In this document: positions 43,001-50,594 of the stretch, in pieces
Position numbering within the stretch: position 1 is the stretch's first letter
How the letters are laid out: the number at the start of each line of letters is the position of its first letter
Source of the DNA: Cladorhizidae sp. MBARI D1340-BT2
Taxonomy: Eukaryota > Porifera > Demospongiae > Poecilosclerida > Cladorhizidae
Assembly: GCA_028752905.1 (NCBI GenBank)
Contig: JAQNBH010000009.1
Location: 23,916,370 to 23,980,369, forward strand
DNA: 64,000 nucleotides
Reading direction: 5' to 3'
Made by a program: the position numbers and the translations under genes
The notes under the pieces: model-generated
Seen by the model: only the letters and a program-made list of their open reading frames with translations
Told to the model about the DNA's origin: nothing
Database searches by the model: none

Positions 43001-44002
43001 AGTTGTCAATTTATTTATTTATTTTAAATTTTAAGTAGCCTAATCAGCAATTACTTGGGCATGTCTTATTGTAGCATCCATGGTTACAATTGGAAAGGCT
43101 GTTACTATTACCAATTGAGGCTGAGCTGCTTGGTTACAGTTGGTGGTTACAGTTGGAGGGAGGGGCGGTTCCTAATAGAGGAAATACAGATTATGTTGCC
43201 TTTTAAAATGTTTAACAAGAAAGAAAAGGAGGTCTTAGAACCCCGCGCTCACAAAATTGCCTCTGTTCAAGTGATCATTGAGTCTCCCTGGAGTGGTGCA
43301 GATGACATCTACTCCTTGCTCCAGGTCCTTCTCCTATAGCAATATCCTATAGCAACCACATCACATAATGTAATAAATAAATATAAGCTCACATAAGAAC
43401 AAGAAGACAAATAAATGTATATGATTTTAAATGGTAAAGGGTCATCAAACTCTGGTCCACATGGGACTCTTTGTTTCCATTTTGGGGGGTTGTTTTAATA
43501 ATAACTTTTTGTCCATCAAGCCCTTTTCTTCTCCAGCCCCACCCCCACAGGTCGGGAAGATAAAGGGTCAGCAATGCTTATGAGGGGAGGGAAACCAATC
43601 ATAATTTCATGGTAACCTAGTCCATAGCTGACCCTTTACCTCATTTGAATATTGGTTTAAAAATTAACTATCACACATGCAAACACACATACACACAAAA
43701 CACCTAAAACATAGGTTTTACCCACTGGGCTGGGTTAAATAGGTTTTACCCGGGTAAAGTGCAAACGCTGACCGATATACTACATGTGACCATTAGAAAG
43801 AGCTCTAGGTGTATATTATTTCTAAATAGTCAGTTGACTTATTCTTGTGTTTGCAGTCGCTCCGAGATTTAATATTGGTAAACTTTTTATTCCACAGACC
43901 AGATGCTTGATCTTCGTTGTTCTTTGCTGCTGCTGCCTGAGCATCCTAGTGGCTGGTGCAGCCATAGGTGGAGTAGTAGCTTACATGAAACTAGAAAAGT
44001 GA
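976..44002 (+). CDS. STX1-like: Syntaxin (plasma-membrane Qa-SNARE, STX1-4 class), 3' six exons; 5' part outside window
   Basis: Qa-SNARE that pairs with SNAP-25-type and VAMP-type SNAREs to drive vesicle fusion at the plasma membrane. Exons: 976-1084, 2221-2294, 2435-2524, 38243-38290, 40079-40189, 43898-44002. All junctions are GT-AG and all phases match (1, 0, 0, 0, 0), giving 178 residues and a TGA stop. The order is the end of the Habc region (LSTLSRMFKEAMEDYN), the linker (DQLDSMLESENTQIFTQD), the SNARE helix including ELHDMFYDVALLVDEQ and GELIDRIECSVENASVYV, and a C-terminal membrane anchor with four consecutive cysteines. The glutamine of the SNARE ionic zero layer is the last residue of exon 4. 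Human syntaxin-1 is about 290 residues, so roughly the first 110 residues lie upstream. Introns are 1136, 140, 35718, 1788 and 3708 bp. Odd: very large satellite-filled intron 3 and satellites that overlap three splice sites. The exact paralogue (1, 2, 3 or 4) is not resolved. Confidence 0.93.
1330..2226. repeat. 64-bp minisatellite ending on the exon B splice acceptor
   Basis: About 14 units of 64 bp, each carrying TTACTCTTGCGCAG then CCAACC, the same sequence as the true acceptor at 2210-2226. Thirteen copies are decoys (first exon-start analogue at 1389, then every 64 bp). Units differ mainly at the CpG before CAG (GCG, ACG, GCA, GTG). Confidence 0.97.
2221..2294 (+). CDS. STX1-like: Syntaxin exon B (linker to SNARE helix)
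   Basis: The acceptor is ctcttacgcag|CCAACC. The phase-1 base g plus cc makes an Ala codon, then NRNITEDQLDSMLESENTQI and FTQD follow. The donor gat|gtacgc is non-ideal but leaves phase 0, as the next exon needs. The acceptor is the last copy of a 64-bp tandem repeat. Confidence 0.9.
2380..2398. repeat. (TA)n microsatellite
   Basis: An AT dinucleotide run inside the 140-bp intron between syntaxin exons B and C. Confidence 0.85.
2435..2524 (+). CDS. STX1-like: Syntaxin exon C (first half of SNARE motif)
   Basis: The acceptor is gtgctgtag|CTC. Thirty codons run from LMLITAQKRAALGE to CRHKELVDLEINIR, aligning with the syntaxin segment SKQALSEIETRHSEIIKLE. The donor is atcagg|gtgagc. The 15 bp spanning the donor are duplicated in tandem, so a second in-frame donor lies 15 bp downstream. 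Confidence 0.92.
2525..3716. repeat. 44-bp minisatellite starting at the exon C splice donor, interrupted at 3398-3585
   Basis: About 20 units before and 3 after the interruption. The unit contains GTGAGCAGGGGTACTGCATG or the GTGAGT variant, so every unit repeats a donor-like hexamer. Some units have a 46-bp form with GAATATATTGTTAG. Confidence 0.95.
3398..3547 (-). pseudogene. Non-LTR-type retroelement relic (reverse-transcriptase ORF, late part)
   Basis: On the minus strand the frame reads ATWTQATLPVKFGGLGIRRA, then VQLALSAFLASAAGYSD and LVHHIVPSRLHG. GGLGIR followed by AFLAS is a recurrent signature downstream of the RT domain in invertebrate retroelement ORFs (from memory, not searched). 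It is a short fragment, flanked on both sides by units of the 44-bp satellite. Confidence 0.65.
3717..4397. other. Intronic spacer
   Basis: Non-repetitive intron 3 sequence between two satellites. I saw no exon or element. Confidence 0.5.
4398..5625. repeat. 54-bp minisatellite
   Basis: About 22 units of 54 bp with inner half-repeats: CAGACTAGGTCATG and GAGCTAGGTCATCA share CTAGGTCAT. The main variant site is GCCGACATG against GCTGACATG, a CpG. Confidence 0.97.
5626..8014. other. Intronic spacer
   Basis: 2.4 kb of intron 3 with no recognised exon. The open frames here are 60-90 codons and match nothing I know. There is a G-rich patch near 7680-7700. Confidence 0.5.
8015..8545. repeat. 23-bp minisatellite
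   Basis: About 22 degenerate units of GGCAGGTCACCTGTCCTAAA plus TGT. Edge units are more diverged (TATGAGCAGGTT). Confidence 0.95.
8546..9430. other. Intronic spacer
   Basis: No gene or element recognised. It adjoins the hAT relic on its right side. Confidence 0.45.
9431..10280 (-). pseudogene. hAT-superfamily DNA transposon relic (transposase with C-terminal dimerisation domain)
   Basis: Read on the minus strand across several frameshifts and stops. It begins with VWDKALEV, then IRGVASQMIPFDFFF and NLSRTLQ, followed by TLTSLRNDDRFEEFWKV, then ICQIYFKV. Near 9530 is LRSTMLQ, and at the end ADKLALISVANEV. The order fits the ZMYM1-like hAT transposases, in which LTSLR-x-D-x-x-F-x-x-FW, an IYFE block and a C-terminal LRSTM and VANEF block occur. 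No intact frame remains. Confidence 0.7.
10281..10967. other. Intronic spacer
   Basis: Mostly unique. ATTGGCTAAT on the minus strand near 10550 resembles an inverted CCAAT box, but I found no exon or start to go with it. Confidence 0.4.
10968..13080. repeat. 42-bp minisatellite, about 50 copies, with higher-order structure
   Basis: The unit contains GGCTAGGGCTAGGACAGTAG and CTAGGGCAGTGCAATC. The 42-bp length equals 14 codons with no stop in two frames on each strand, which creates long false frames (QSNKARARTVARAV and others). A variant block with CAATGGCTAGAGCAGTG recurs near 10990, 11215, 11604, 12095, 12276 and 12625. Confidence 0.97.
13081..14069. other. Intronic spacer with poly-C tract
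   Basis: A C homopolymer of about 16 bases starts at 13656. Otherwise unique, and no exon was seen. Confidence 0.5.
14070..14275. repeat. 12-bp tandem repeat
   Basis: About 16 units of CCATCCCTGGCC. A few stray units reappear at 14450-14475. Confidence 0.95.
14276..14964. other. AT-rich intronic spacer
   Basis: Unique AT-rich DNA with several ATTAAT and TAATTA stretches. No gene recognised. Confidence 0.45.
14965..15960. mobile_element. Dispersed repeat (family A), copy 1, interrupted by a 14-bp satellite
   Basis: Shares landmarks in the same order with 42517-42840: ATAACA then GAGCTCT, CTCTTGCCA, CAGTAGCTG or CTGTAGCTG, TACAGCAATTAAAA, GATTCTGT plus AAACA, ATTGGATTGGCT, and GACCCTTTACCATT at the end. 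No coding capacity is visible. Copy 1 is split by the array at 15205-15890. Confidence 0.65.
15205..15890. repeat. 14-bp tandem repeat (CATATACTAATGAA)
   Basis: Nearly 50 units with ACGCTAATGAA, ATGCTAATGAA and ATTATGCTAATG variants. It sits inside a dispersed repeat and is absent from the copy at 42.5 kb. Confidence 0.95.
15961..17734. other. Intronic spacer
   Basis: Contains a (GT)n run at 16321-16350 and TAAATGGTAACATGTCATC near 16047, similar to the element end at 43427. Short open frames at 16.5-17.5 kb on both strands resemble nothing I recognise. Confidence 0.45.
17735..19600. repeat. 29-bp minisatellite
   Basis: About 60 units containing GGCTAGTGTGGCCCGGGCTA then GTAAGACAA. The core (17880-19450) is very regular and the ends are degenerate. 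The common variant is CCCGGG against CCTGGG, a CpG change. A GGCTAGTATGG form dominates from 19090 on. Confidence 0.97.
19601..19944. other. Intronic spacer between two satellites
   Basis: About 340 bp of unique sequence with nothing recognised. Confidence 0.5.
19945..37075. repeat. 17-kb satellite of a 33-bp unit, about 520 copies, in syntaxin intron 3
   Basis: The unit consists of CTACATGTGGCTGTGCCC plus TAGTATTGTACATGG. Its 33 bp is 11 codons, and two forward frames and one reverse frame lack stops, giving false frames up to 3753 codons (MATCGCALVLY, MWLCPSIVHGY and MYNTRAQPHVA repeats). Common variants are GGCCACATG, GACTACATG, GTGGCCTAG and GTGTCC. Seven 24-bp short units start near 20134, 26770, 30160, 31075, 31429, 32311 and 34249. 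Confidence 0.98.
37076..38242. other. End of syntaxin intron 3
   Basis: Includes a three-copy 42-bp repeat (37446-37590, TGAGGAAGGACATGTACTGG). An open stretch from 37680 to 37891 (SQSEKEDSAGDV start) follows an acceptor-like tttcctgatag, but no donor or homology supports an exon. Confidence 0.4.
38243..38290 (+). CDS. STX1-like: Syntaxin exon D (SNARE core to ionic layer)
   Basis: A 48-bp exon after ctatttgcag reading ELHDMFYDVALLVDEQ, with donor gtcagt. The ELHDMF signature and the zero-layer Gln are both present. It is phase 0 at both ends. Confidence 0.95.
38690..40078. repeat. 47-bp minisatellite ending on the exon E splice acceptor
   Basis: About 29 units. Each contains ACTTTATCTTGCACACAG then GGAG, the same as the true junction TACTTTATCTTGTACACAG|GGAG. 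It fills most of the 1.8-kb intron 4. The variant site is CACGCAGG against CACACAGG. Confidence 0.97.
40079..40189 (+). CDS. STX1-like: Syntaxin exon E (second half of SNARE motif)
   Basis: The acceptor is cttgtacacag|GGAG. Thirty-seven codons start GELIDRIECSVENASVYVCH and end INRSRRW. The donor is tgg|gtaaga. Syntaxin-1 has [20 protein letters not shown] and a basic juxtamembrane stretch at the same place. The acceptor is part of the adjoining 47-bp satellite. Confidence 0.95.
40560..42390. repeat. 21-bp minisatellite
   Basis: About 85 units of CTTCCTTCACCTCATCTACA plus C, with ATTC, AGTC and TTCG variants, in syntaxin intron 5. The minus strand reads VDEVKEG heptads that are an artefact of the 21-bp length. 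Confidence 0.97.
42517..42840. mobile_element. Dispersed repeat (family A), copy 2, uninterrupted
   Basis: Co-linear with 14965-15960 but without the 14-bp satellite. Where copy 1 has the array, this copy reads GTGAAACAATGAGAATAAAC then ATTGGATTGGCT. It ends in GACCCTTTACCATT. Confidence 0.65.
42841..43432. other. Syntaxin intron 5 spacer
   Basis: A 94-codon open frame (43055-43339) covers part of it. I do not recognise the product and no splice sites suggest an exon. Confidence 0.4.
43433..43640. mobile_element. Short element with terminal inverted repeats GGTAAAGGGTCA (MITE-like)
   Basis: Starts GGTAAAGGGTCATCA and ends GCTGACCCTTTACC, so 12 bp of each end are inverted repeats. It is about 208 bp long and non-coding. 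A target-site duplication is not clear. The same CCCTTTACC end occurs at other dispersed repeats in the window. Confidence 0.5.
43898..44002 (+). CDS. STX1-like: Syntaxin last exon (transmembrane anchor)
   Basis: The acceptor is ttattccacag|ACC. Thirty-four codons begin TRCLIFVVLCCCCLSILVAG, continue with a Gly/Ala/Val-rich stretch and end YMKLEK, then TGA. This is the single C-terminal membrane helix of a tail-anchored syntaxin. The CCCC run is a likely palmitoylation cluster (inference). Confidence 0.93.
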   Translation, partial: TRCLIFVVLCCCCLSILVAGAAIGGVVAYMKLEK

Positions 44003-45913
44003 TTGGCAACTACTAGAATGTTAGTATCATATGAGCACTTATTCTGATTTTTACATTTTTTTAAATTGTGTTGTGTTTTGTATTGCAAATGTCAAGTTAG
44101 ATTCATTTTTTGCTCGAGAATGTTTATACTTTTAATGTTTCATTTCATTTGATTCTCGATAGCATAATTCATAATTAATACATTCAGCTTCATTTATCAT
44201 TATTTACCCATGAATTTGTTCATTTCATAATAGACCATCTTTATTCATTAGTAATTCTTGGCATTTTTTCTTGTTCCCCCCCCACTCCATAACATACTAA
44301 GTGTAATATATATTTTTTTGATTATCACTTAATTATGGTATAATTTTTATAGCTCTAACCCTCTTCCTTGCCAGTATTATATTGGAGGGGGGGGAAACTT
44401 TTGTTATGTCACTTTTTGCATATATAATTTTTTAGTTCAAAAATGTCAATGACACAAGATATTTTTTATTAGTAAACTCGATCTTTCCTTATACAAAAGT
44501 ACAGGAATAGAATAAATTCAAATGCTACAATTATTTCATGTAATTTAGATGTACACCTATATTTTGATGCTCTGGTAAGAAATGGGTTAATATATATATA
44601 TATATATATATTATACATAGTAAACTGCTTGGAATGGTCATTCAGCTTGTTTGTGACACCATGTGCAATTACTTCTCAAGTTATTTTTGGTTTCTTGTCA
44701 TTTTGTGTGTTTTTGTTTTTGAGGGGGGGGGTTCTTTCCCCACTATGTACAAGATTTTGTAAAAAGTAGACATTTCACCGATTTTGTCTGAACATACATC
44801 AACAGACAATTTGATCTGCTGTACATGTTCAAGGAGTAAATATTAGGATGCTGACAACCAATATCAAGTGTTACATTCTTAAATCAGGGCATAACAGTCT
44901 CTCATCATTCCATCTGATTGTTAACTCAGATTGGTTACCCACACTGTTCTGAATTGGACAATTACTAATCCCTGATCAGTCTGGCATCTAAGGCTGAGAT
45001 GAAACATCATGATAGTCGGTAGGGTGGTGGAGGATCTGGACCAGTTAGGCATAGCAGATGACCTTTAAAATCCTCCAAAGAAACTTAGTTTCCTTATTTG
45101 CCTGAGTGCACTTTGACTCAATAGTCCTTCTTTCCCTAGACAAAGACACATAATGTCTGGTCTGAGTTCAAGGTCCAAGTCAAGACGGTGCTTATCGATT
45201 CTCCTTGAATCATCTTTGAGATGTTCTCTGTCCATGTTGATGCCATTAAACCATCGATCTATGTTACTTGGCATTGATCTGGCACAAGATCATCTGACAA
45301 GGTATCTCTTACTTGCTGTAGAAGCAGAACAGATGCCTCACCACTTTTATCTCAACCAACTTCCAAGGCTCTGGCCTAGTATTGATCTCGTAGTATTGAC
45401 CTTGTTCCATGCTCAAAGCTCATTTAAAAAGGTTTTTGTGGTCCACTTTTCCTCGAACTTCCTTGCAGTTTTCATTTCATATGTCCCTGTAATAAGTGTA
45501 TGCCACCTCCCACTCCTTACAATCAGTCTTTTGCTTTATATATTATATACGTTCACCATCTTGAACGTCTAATTTCAATACAAGTTTTGTTGTAAAATTC
45601 AATAATAATGTGACACCAATTTTTTGTTGTTGAATATGTGCCATTCAAAGCGATACTTCAAGTGTCTATTTTTAATTTTCCCTTCTGTAGAGAAAAAAAG
45701 GGGGGGTCAAATAAAGATTGCCTATTAATATATATATATATTATATATAATAATTCCGACTGAGAAGAAGAGAGAATTGTAACATTCCTGTACACGTGTA
45801 TGGCATAGATATTATATATCTAGCACTAGCCCTAGCCCTAGGTATATAACATGGGAACATTATTTAATTTAAAAAGAGAAACAAAGCAAAACAACAACAG
45901 CAACTTTTAAAAA
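44003..45913. other. Syntaxin 3' UTR and intergenic DNA
   Basis: AT-rich with poly-T/poly-A runs and a (TA)n at 44589-44612. Around 45065-45274 the minus strand has a 69-codon frame (DRWFNGINMDREHLKDDSRR) rich in charged residues that I cannot place. It could be an element relic. Confidence 0.4.
44511..44516 (+). promoter_or_regulatory. Candidate poly(A) signal of the syntaxin gene
   Basis: AATAAA about 510 bp after the syntaxin stop, in AT-rich sequence that looks like a 3' UTR. No transcript evidence is available, and another signal could be used. Confidence 0.35.
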
Positions 45914-46093
45914 ATGGCGGAGTGCTCAGGTTACGGGCGAAGTTTCTGCAGTGTTCCTGATGATTTGCGAAGTCAGGGTGTCATCTCCATACTTCCACTA
46001 CTGCCTCCTCTTCTTGGGTCATATCAAGAGATCCATACTTGTGACTTGAATAGACAACCCTTCGGGCTCCCGATCTTCTCCCACACTCGATGA
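45914..46093 (+). CDS. Small hypothetical ORF, 59 residues
   Basis: ATG in good context (AAAATGG) reading MAECSGYGRSFCSVPDDLRS and ending FSHTR. In the next frame the sequence stays open to 46260 with an acidic Ser-rich stretch (LDDQSSQDSSGDETSSHSWS), so one frameshift may have broken a longer frame. It lies just upstream of a retroelement relic and could be that element's own 5' part. No homologue recognised. Confidence 0.25.
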   Translation: MAECSGYGRSFCSVPDDLRSQGVISILPLLPPLLGSYQEIHTCDLNRQPFGLPIFSHTR

Positions 46094-46395
46094 CCAGTCA
46101 TCTCAGGATTCCAGTGGTGATGAGACATCTTCTCATTCTTGGAGTGATTCTCCTCATTTGTTTGATCTTCAGTTAAAACTCTCAGAAGATTGCCACGTGC
46201 TTCTAGAAACTCAGCAGCATCTTAAGTTAGCTGCCATTCTTGATGAAGTTTCCTCCTCATAATGATGTTGACAAATGGGATCGCCTTTTTAAAATTTCCA
46301 TCTTGCTGGTTTAGAGTTCCAGGGGAAGGTGGACGCCTCAGAAGCCTTGCTTCTCACATTAACAGTCTGAATCCAATCTCATCTACACCAATCTC

Positions 46396-46776
46396 CGGGC
46401 ATTATCATTACACTACTCAGCATGACCCCTTTTCAAGGCATGCAGCTATTAATGACGTTGTTCACAGATCTCTTGCTTCAATAAATATCCCCTCTCACTT
46501 CAGGTTTTTCTCGCTCAGATGGCAAGTAGCCTGATGGGGTTTCCATTCCTGGCTATGCCAACCTATTGTCTGAAGGTCCTGGTGTGGTGGCAAACAGGTC
46601 CTTGAAGAAGGAAAAGTATGCCAATGTTGGGAGTGGAGGCATCTCTGTTCCTTCGGGAGTTGGGAGGCCATCTCAAGGTAAAATTTGATGAACCACATTC
46701 CCATCATTTTCTCCTTCAGAGAATTTCTATTGCCATCCAGCGTAGGAACACTGCACTGTGTTCGGTACCAGTCAAG
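46396..46776 (+). pseudogene. Retroelement ORF relic (C-terminal part)
   Basis: Pieces in different frames: PFSRHAAINDVVHRSLASIN, then FSRSDGK, a stop, PDGVSIPG, KKEKYANV, and finally VEASLFLRELGGHLKVKFDE with HHFLLQRISIAIQRRNTA. The order fits the region after the RT domain in the ORFs that carry GGLGIRSA (SRSDGKRPDG, EEKYANL, FLQRLSIAIQRGN as I remember them). It has one in-frame stop and at least two frameshifts, and appears to be the same family as the relic at 3.4 kb. Confidence 0.65.
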
Positions 46777-47479
46777 TCTATTTAGTTGTGTTAATTTTTA
46801 AACGTTACTATTATTCCAAAAGTGATATGATTAGGAGGTATAACCATGGTATATATATATATATAAATATACATCTGTAGATCAACAAGAGAAAGACCCT
46901 CCACAGCATCTGTTGTTGTTGTGCAAGATCGAGCTTGATCAAGCACGTCGTACTCGAGTCCATGCATGCATTGCTGGAACTCAAGCCGAGGTTAATAAAA
47001 TAAAATAAACAGCAACACGCACACAATTTTTGCTCGTCACTGCTGGATAAAAAGTTACCTCCAATGGGAACTCCTTCAACTTGTCAAGAAATTGATGGCG
47101 GCTCATGTGTATTTTTTCCACCCTTTCCTTCGTGGCCTAGAGGAAGGGAATCAGAGAAAGGGTATCAGAGGTAGGTACTTGCATTGTTTTGAAATACCTG
47201 GAATGAGTTCCCAAAAAATCAGTGATTAGTACCTTTTTACAACCTCGCATTTATTATTTTCCCCTTTCTGTTGCCGATTCAAATTATCATCATTATTTTT
47301 TCTGAAGTGATGACATGATGGGAAGGTTAGCTCAACAAAATCCAACTGCACTTAGTACCATGTAGTGGTAGATGATGCTCGGCTCTTAGTCAGTCTCTGA
47401 GTTGGTTTGCTCTCCAGGAATTCAATAGACAATTCTTTTTACTTCAATTTCTCCTTTTCCCACATTAGCACTTGACAAT
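46777..47479. other. Intergenic spacer
   Basis: Short (TA)n at 46850-46865. No gene recognised. Confidence 0.45.
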
Positions 47480-48155
47480 GTCCCTTCACCATTAATCTCC
47501 TTCACATGTCACCATTCATCTCCTTGATCTCCTGTCACATGTCACCATTAATCTCCTTGATCTCCTGTCACATGTCACCATTCATCTCCTTGATCTCCTG
47601 TCACATGTCACCATTCATCTCCTTGATCTCCTGTCACATGTCACCATTCATCTCCTTGATCTCCTGTCACATGTCACCATTCATCTCCTTGATCTCCTGT
47701 CACATGTCACCATTCATCTCCTTGATCTCCTTGATTTCCTGTCACATGTCACCATTCATCTCCTTGATCTCCTGTCACATGTCACCATTCATCTCCTTGA
47801 TCTCCTGTCACATGTCACCATTCATCTCCTTGATCTCCTTGATTTCCTGTCACATGTCACCATTAATCTCCTTGATCTCCTGTCACATGTCACCATTCAT
47901 CTCCTTGATCTCCTGTCACATGTCACCATTCATCTCCTTGATCTCCTGTCACATGTCACCATTAATCTCCTTGATCTCCTGTCACATGTCACCATTCATC
48001 TCCTTGATCTCCTGTCACATGTCACCATTAATCTCCTTGATCTCCTGTCACATGTCACCATTCATCTCCTTGATCTCCTGTCACATGTCACCATTCATCT
48101 CCTTGATCTCCTGTCACATGTCACCATTCATCTCCTTGATCTCCTGTCACACGTC
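47480..48155. repeat. 33-bp minisatellite (second, unrelated to the 17-kb array)
   Basis: About 20 units with GTCACATGTCACCATTCATC then TCCTTGATCTCCT. The forward frame reads MSPFISLISCH repeats. Two units carry an extra CTCCTTGATTT insertion. Confidence 0.97.
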
Positions 48156-48419
48156 ATATAATTAATGCGTATCGTCATCAGATCACTTTTAACATTTCAC
48201 AGCATTGCGACAGGTGTTAAAACATATATTCATGCCAGAGCACCCTTGGAACAACTAAATCATCCCATTATGGCATGAACCTGCTCAACATGGAGTTTGG
48301 TAGGTGTGAGAGATCCTCCTCATTATCATGCCAAGAGGAAAACCTTTCCAACAGTTGAATCTCAAGCGAGACCTGGGTGTTAATTAATGTTAAAGACTTC
48401 AGGAACATTTCTGTCAATT

Positions 48420-48660
48420 GTGCAAGTCAGTCTACTATGCCTTGCACATCATAAAAAGAAATCTTCTTCCTTCTATAATAGTTAGGGTCAAGAAGAGTGT
48501 ATTTGATACCAGTGAGAACAAGGATTACCTACTACTCCCCGAGTTGGTGTCCACATTTGATTAGAGATATCTCACTTCTGAACAGGATCCAGTGGCAGAG
48601 CAACTGGGTATATCCTAAATGACTTGAGGTCAAGACTACAAGCTTTACCTCCTTCCTCTA
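48420..48660 (+). pseudogene. LINE reverse-transcriptase relic (C-terminal end)
   Basis: Frame-shifted pieces HIIKRNLLPSIIVRVKKSVF, WCPHLIRDISLLNRIQ and YILNDLRSRLQALP match the common LINE order of RRS-x-x-x-K, PVWSPHLIRDI-x-x-LE-x-VQ, and FILNDY-x-S-x-YK-x-RL. Stops and shifts show it is dead. Confidence 0.65.
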
Positions 48661-49268
48661 AACCTAACTCCTGCTGATGAATAGCATTAAAGAGCAGAAT
48701 ATATATGATGTTAGGTCACAAAAATCTAATTGCCTGAACTAGTACCATCAAAGTCTATAAATACGTTTCATTTAGCACCTCCTGCACAGGATCACATACA
48801 TATTTGGGAAACTTAAAACCAACTATCAATCATTGTGTACAGTGGAAATGGTACTGGTATATACTTCAGTCGAGTTGTGAAACTGTGGAACTCTACCTCA
48901 AGTCAATATCAGCCAGTCCTTTCTTTCAATCAAGAGGAAAATAACCCTATTTATGTGGAACCAGTTTTTATATAGTTTATCAAACCTCGCATCAGCCCCT
49001 GATTGTATAACAGTTATCACTGGGATATGTTGGCCCCTTATAATACCGAATCAGTCCGCCTAATACTCGAGTGTCACCTCTAAGCAGTTCCTCTAGTCAT
49101 TTGAGTAGGAAACTAATAACTGAAAGGGGAAAAAAGTGAGTTTTAGGTGTTTTAAACTAAATTCCTCTACCGCCAACTATTAGGTAAAACGTCCCCATGT
49201 TGCGAGGGAAAAGATCGCGGAATTAATTAGGTAAAAGGTCGATAAAATAACAGATCAGGGAGCAGGCG
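48661..49268. other. Region upstream of PIG-T exon 1
   Basis: Continues LINE-like decay, then unique sequence. The proximal promoter of PIG-T should be here, but I see no convincing TATA or initiator. Confidence 0.35.
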
Positions 49269-49473
49269 ATGACTGTGATGGAGAAGTATAGTTACGTCCT
49301 TTTCCTTTGTGTGTATTTGCTGATAACTTCGAGGAGATGCCTATCACATGAAAAACAAACTGTCGAGGAAGATTTATACATTACACACCTACCTGATGCT
49401 CGAGTTATGGCCCACTTTGAGTTCAAGACTGCATGGAATATTCATCCTCTGATGTTTGCACAGAAAACTGGAG
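49269..49473 (+). CDS. PIGT: GPI transamidase subunit PIG-T, N-terminal exon (orphan)
   Basis: PIG-T is an ER membrane subunit of the complex that transfers GPI anchors to proteins. The exon encodes a signal peptide (VLFLCVYLLITSRRCLS, ending near residue 27) followed by EEDLYITHLPDARVMAHFEF and KTAW. This fits the conserved PIG-T start, where EE-L-I-x-x-LP is followed by V-x-A-x-F-x-F-x-T-x-W. HPLMFAQKTG lines up with the HYRLFPKALG segment of human PIG-T. I placed the donor at ctggag|gcaagt, a GC-AG type donor. The open frame otherwise stops at 49487. No following exon was found between 49474 and the convergent DOK-like gene. It may be a truncated pseudogene, a gene with a very long intron, or an assembly break. 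Confidence 0.68.
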
Positions 49474-50594
49474 GCAAGTGGGCATAACCTCTATAACCTC
49501 TATTAGCACTATATAATAGGTATTAGCACCATATAATAATTATTAGCACTGTTTATTGTATGGTATACAGTGTACAGCTGCTGATCCAGAGCCATAACTT
49601 GTTTATAGCAGCCAAGTAGCTCTCTTAGATAATTTTACCCTTCCTTAATGTACCTTGGTGAGGGAGGACTATGCTAAAGCTTGTGAGTAACAGGATATAG
49701 CTGCTGCATTCTCTTAGCCCTATCTGCCCCCCCAAGGGGTGGATGCCTAAATCCTGTAGTGGGAGGCAAAGCTTGCGCTTGTTTCCATGGTTACCACCAG
49801 GGGGACCACCAGTGAGTAAAACAACACTTGCCTAGTCAGCTAGCCATAAACTTGTGTGGGCAGGTATGCCTGGGCCCTAGAAACCCTTTACCATATATAG
49901 GATCGCTATGTTGGGGGAAGGGCATCAGTTATGGCAGCCACTCTCCCCCCATGCACACACACACACACACACACACACTTGTTTCTAACTAAGTGTTTTC
50001 TTTTCATGTGGGGAGTTGACTAAAAACACTTGCTGGCATATATGCAGAGGATATGCATGAGTCTATGAAGGCAGTGGATGATTTCCTTGATGGAGTCACA
50101 TGCATTGGAGTTCTCTTCACTCATCTTCCCCAAACTTGTTGAATGGGTTTGACAGAGACAATTGTTTTGAACATTAAAATATCAGCGAGACCAAAGCATC
50201 CTCCCAAACTTGATCGTGGATGACGTTGCAGCAAAAAGCTCATGGAAAAGGAGATCCTGTTCATTCCTACTGTGAAGTAATAGGTTGGGATTGTGTACGA
50301 GTGTGCATCATATATAAATAACTGCTTTGTGCCGACCACAGTCAACGTGCTTCTCTCTGAGGATGCCAGAAGCTGCAACTTGTGCAAAACATTGCTATCC
50401 TCAGGCCAAGTAAGCTTAAGGCCAAGTAAGCTTAAGGTAACAAATACATGAGATTTCTCCATAAACAGTTGGAAGGAACACGTCTGTAGCGGTGTAGCCC
50501 AGCACAGGAATAACACAACAGCATCCTCTTCCTCAAGTTTTGCATGCTTCCTCCGACAGCAGTAGCTAATATCATTTTCCAGTTCCATAGTTCT
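49474..50594. other. Region downstream of PIG-T exon 1
   Basis: Contains a (CA)n at 49953-49978. The minus strand is open from 50750 to 50121; its last 140 or so codons are non-repetitive (LKLTWPEDSNVLHKLQLLAS and so on). I found no PIG-T exon 2 here. A stretch at 50048-50140 after tatatgcag reads EDMHESMKAVDDFLDGVTC but has no donor. Confidence 0.4.

Noticed and set aside
45065..45274. 69-codon minus-strand frame with charged residues
   Set aside because: Looks protein-like but I could not match it to a family or find splice sites, so it is only noted in the spacer entry.
47506..48165. 219-residue MSPFISLISCH repeat protein
   Set aside because: Satellite of 33 bp. The frame depends only on unit length.
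50048..50140. Possible PIG-T exon 2 (EDMHESMKAVDDFLDGVTC)
   Set aside because: Weak resemblance to the PIG-T segment around DKSWKELSNVL, but it lacks a donor and would skip a conserved PIG-T region.
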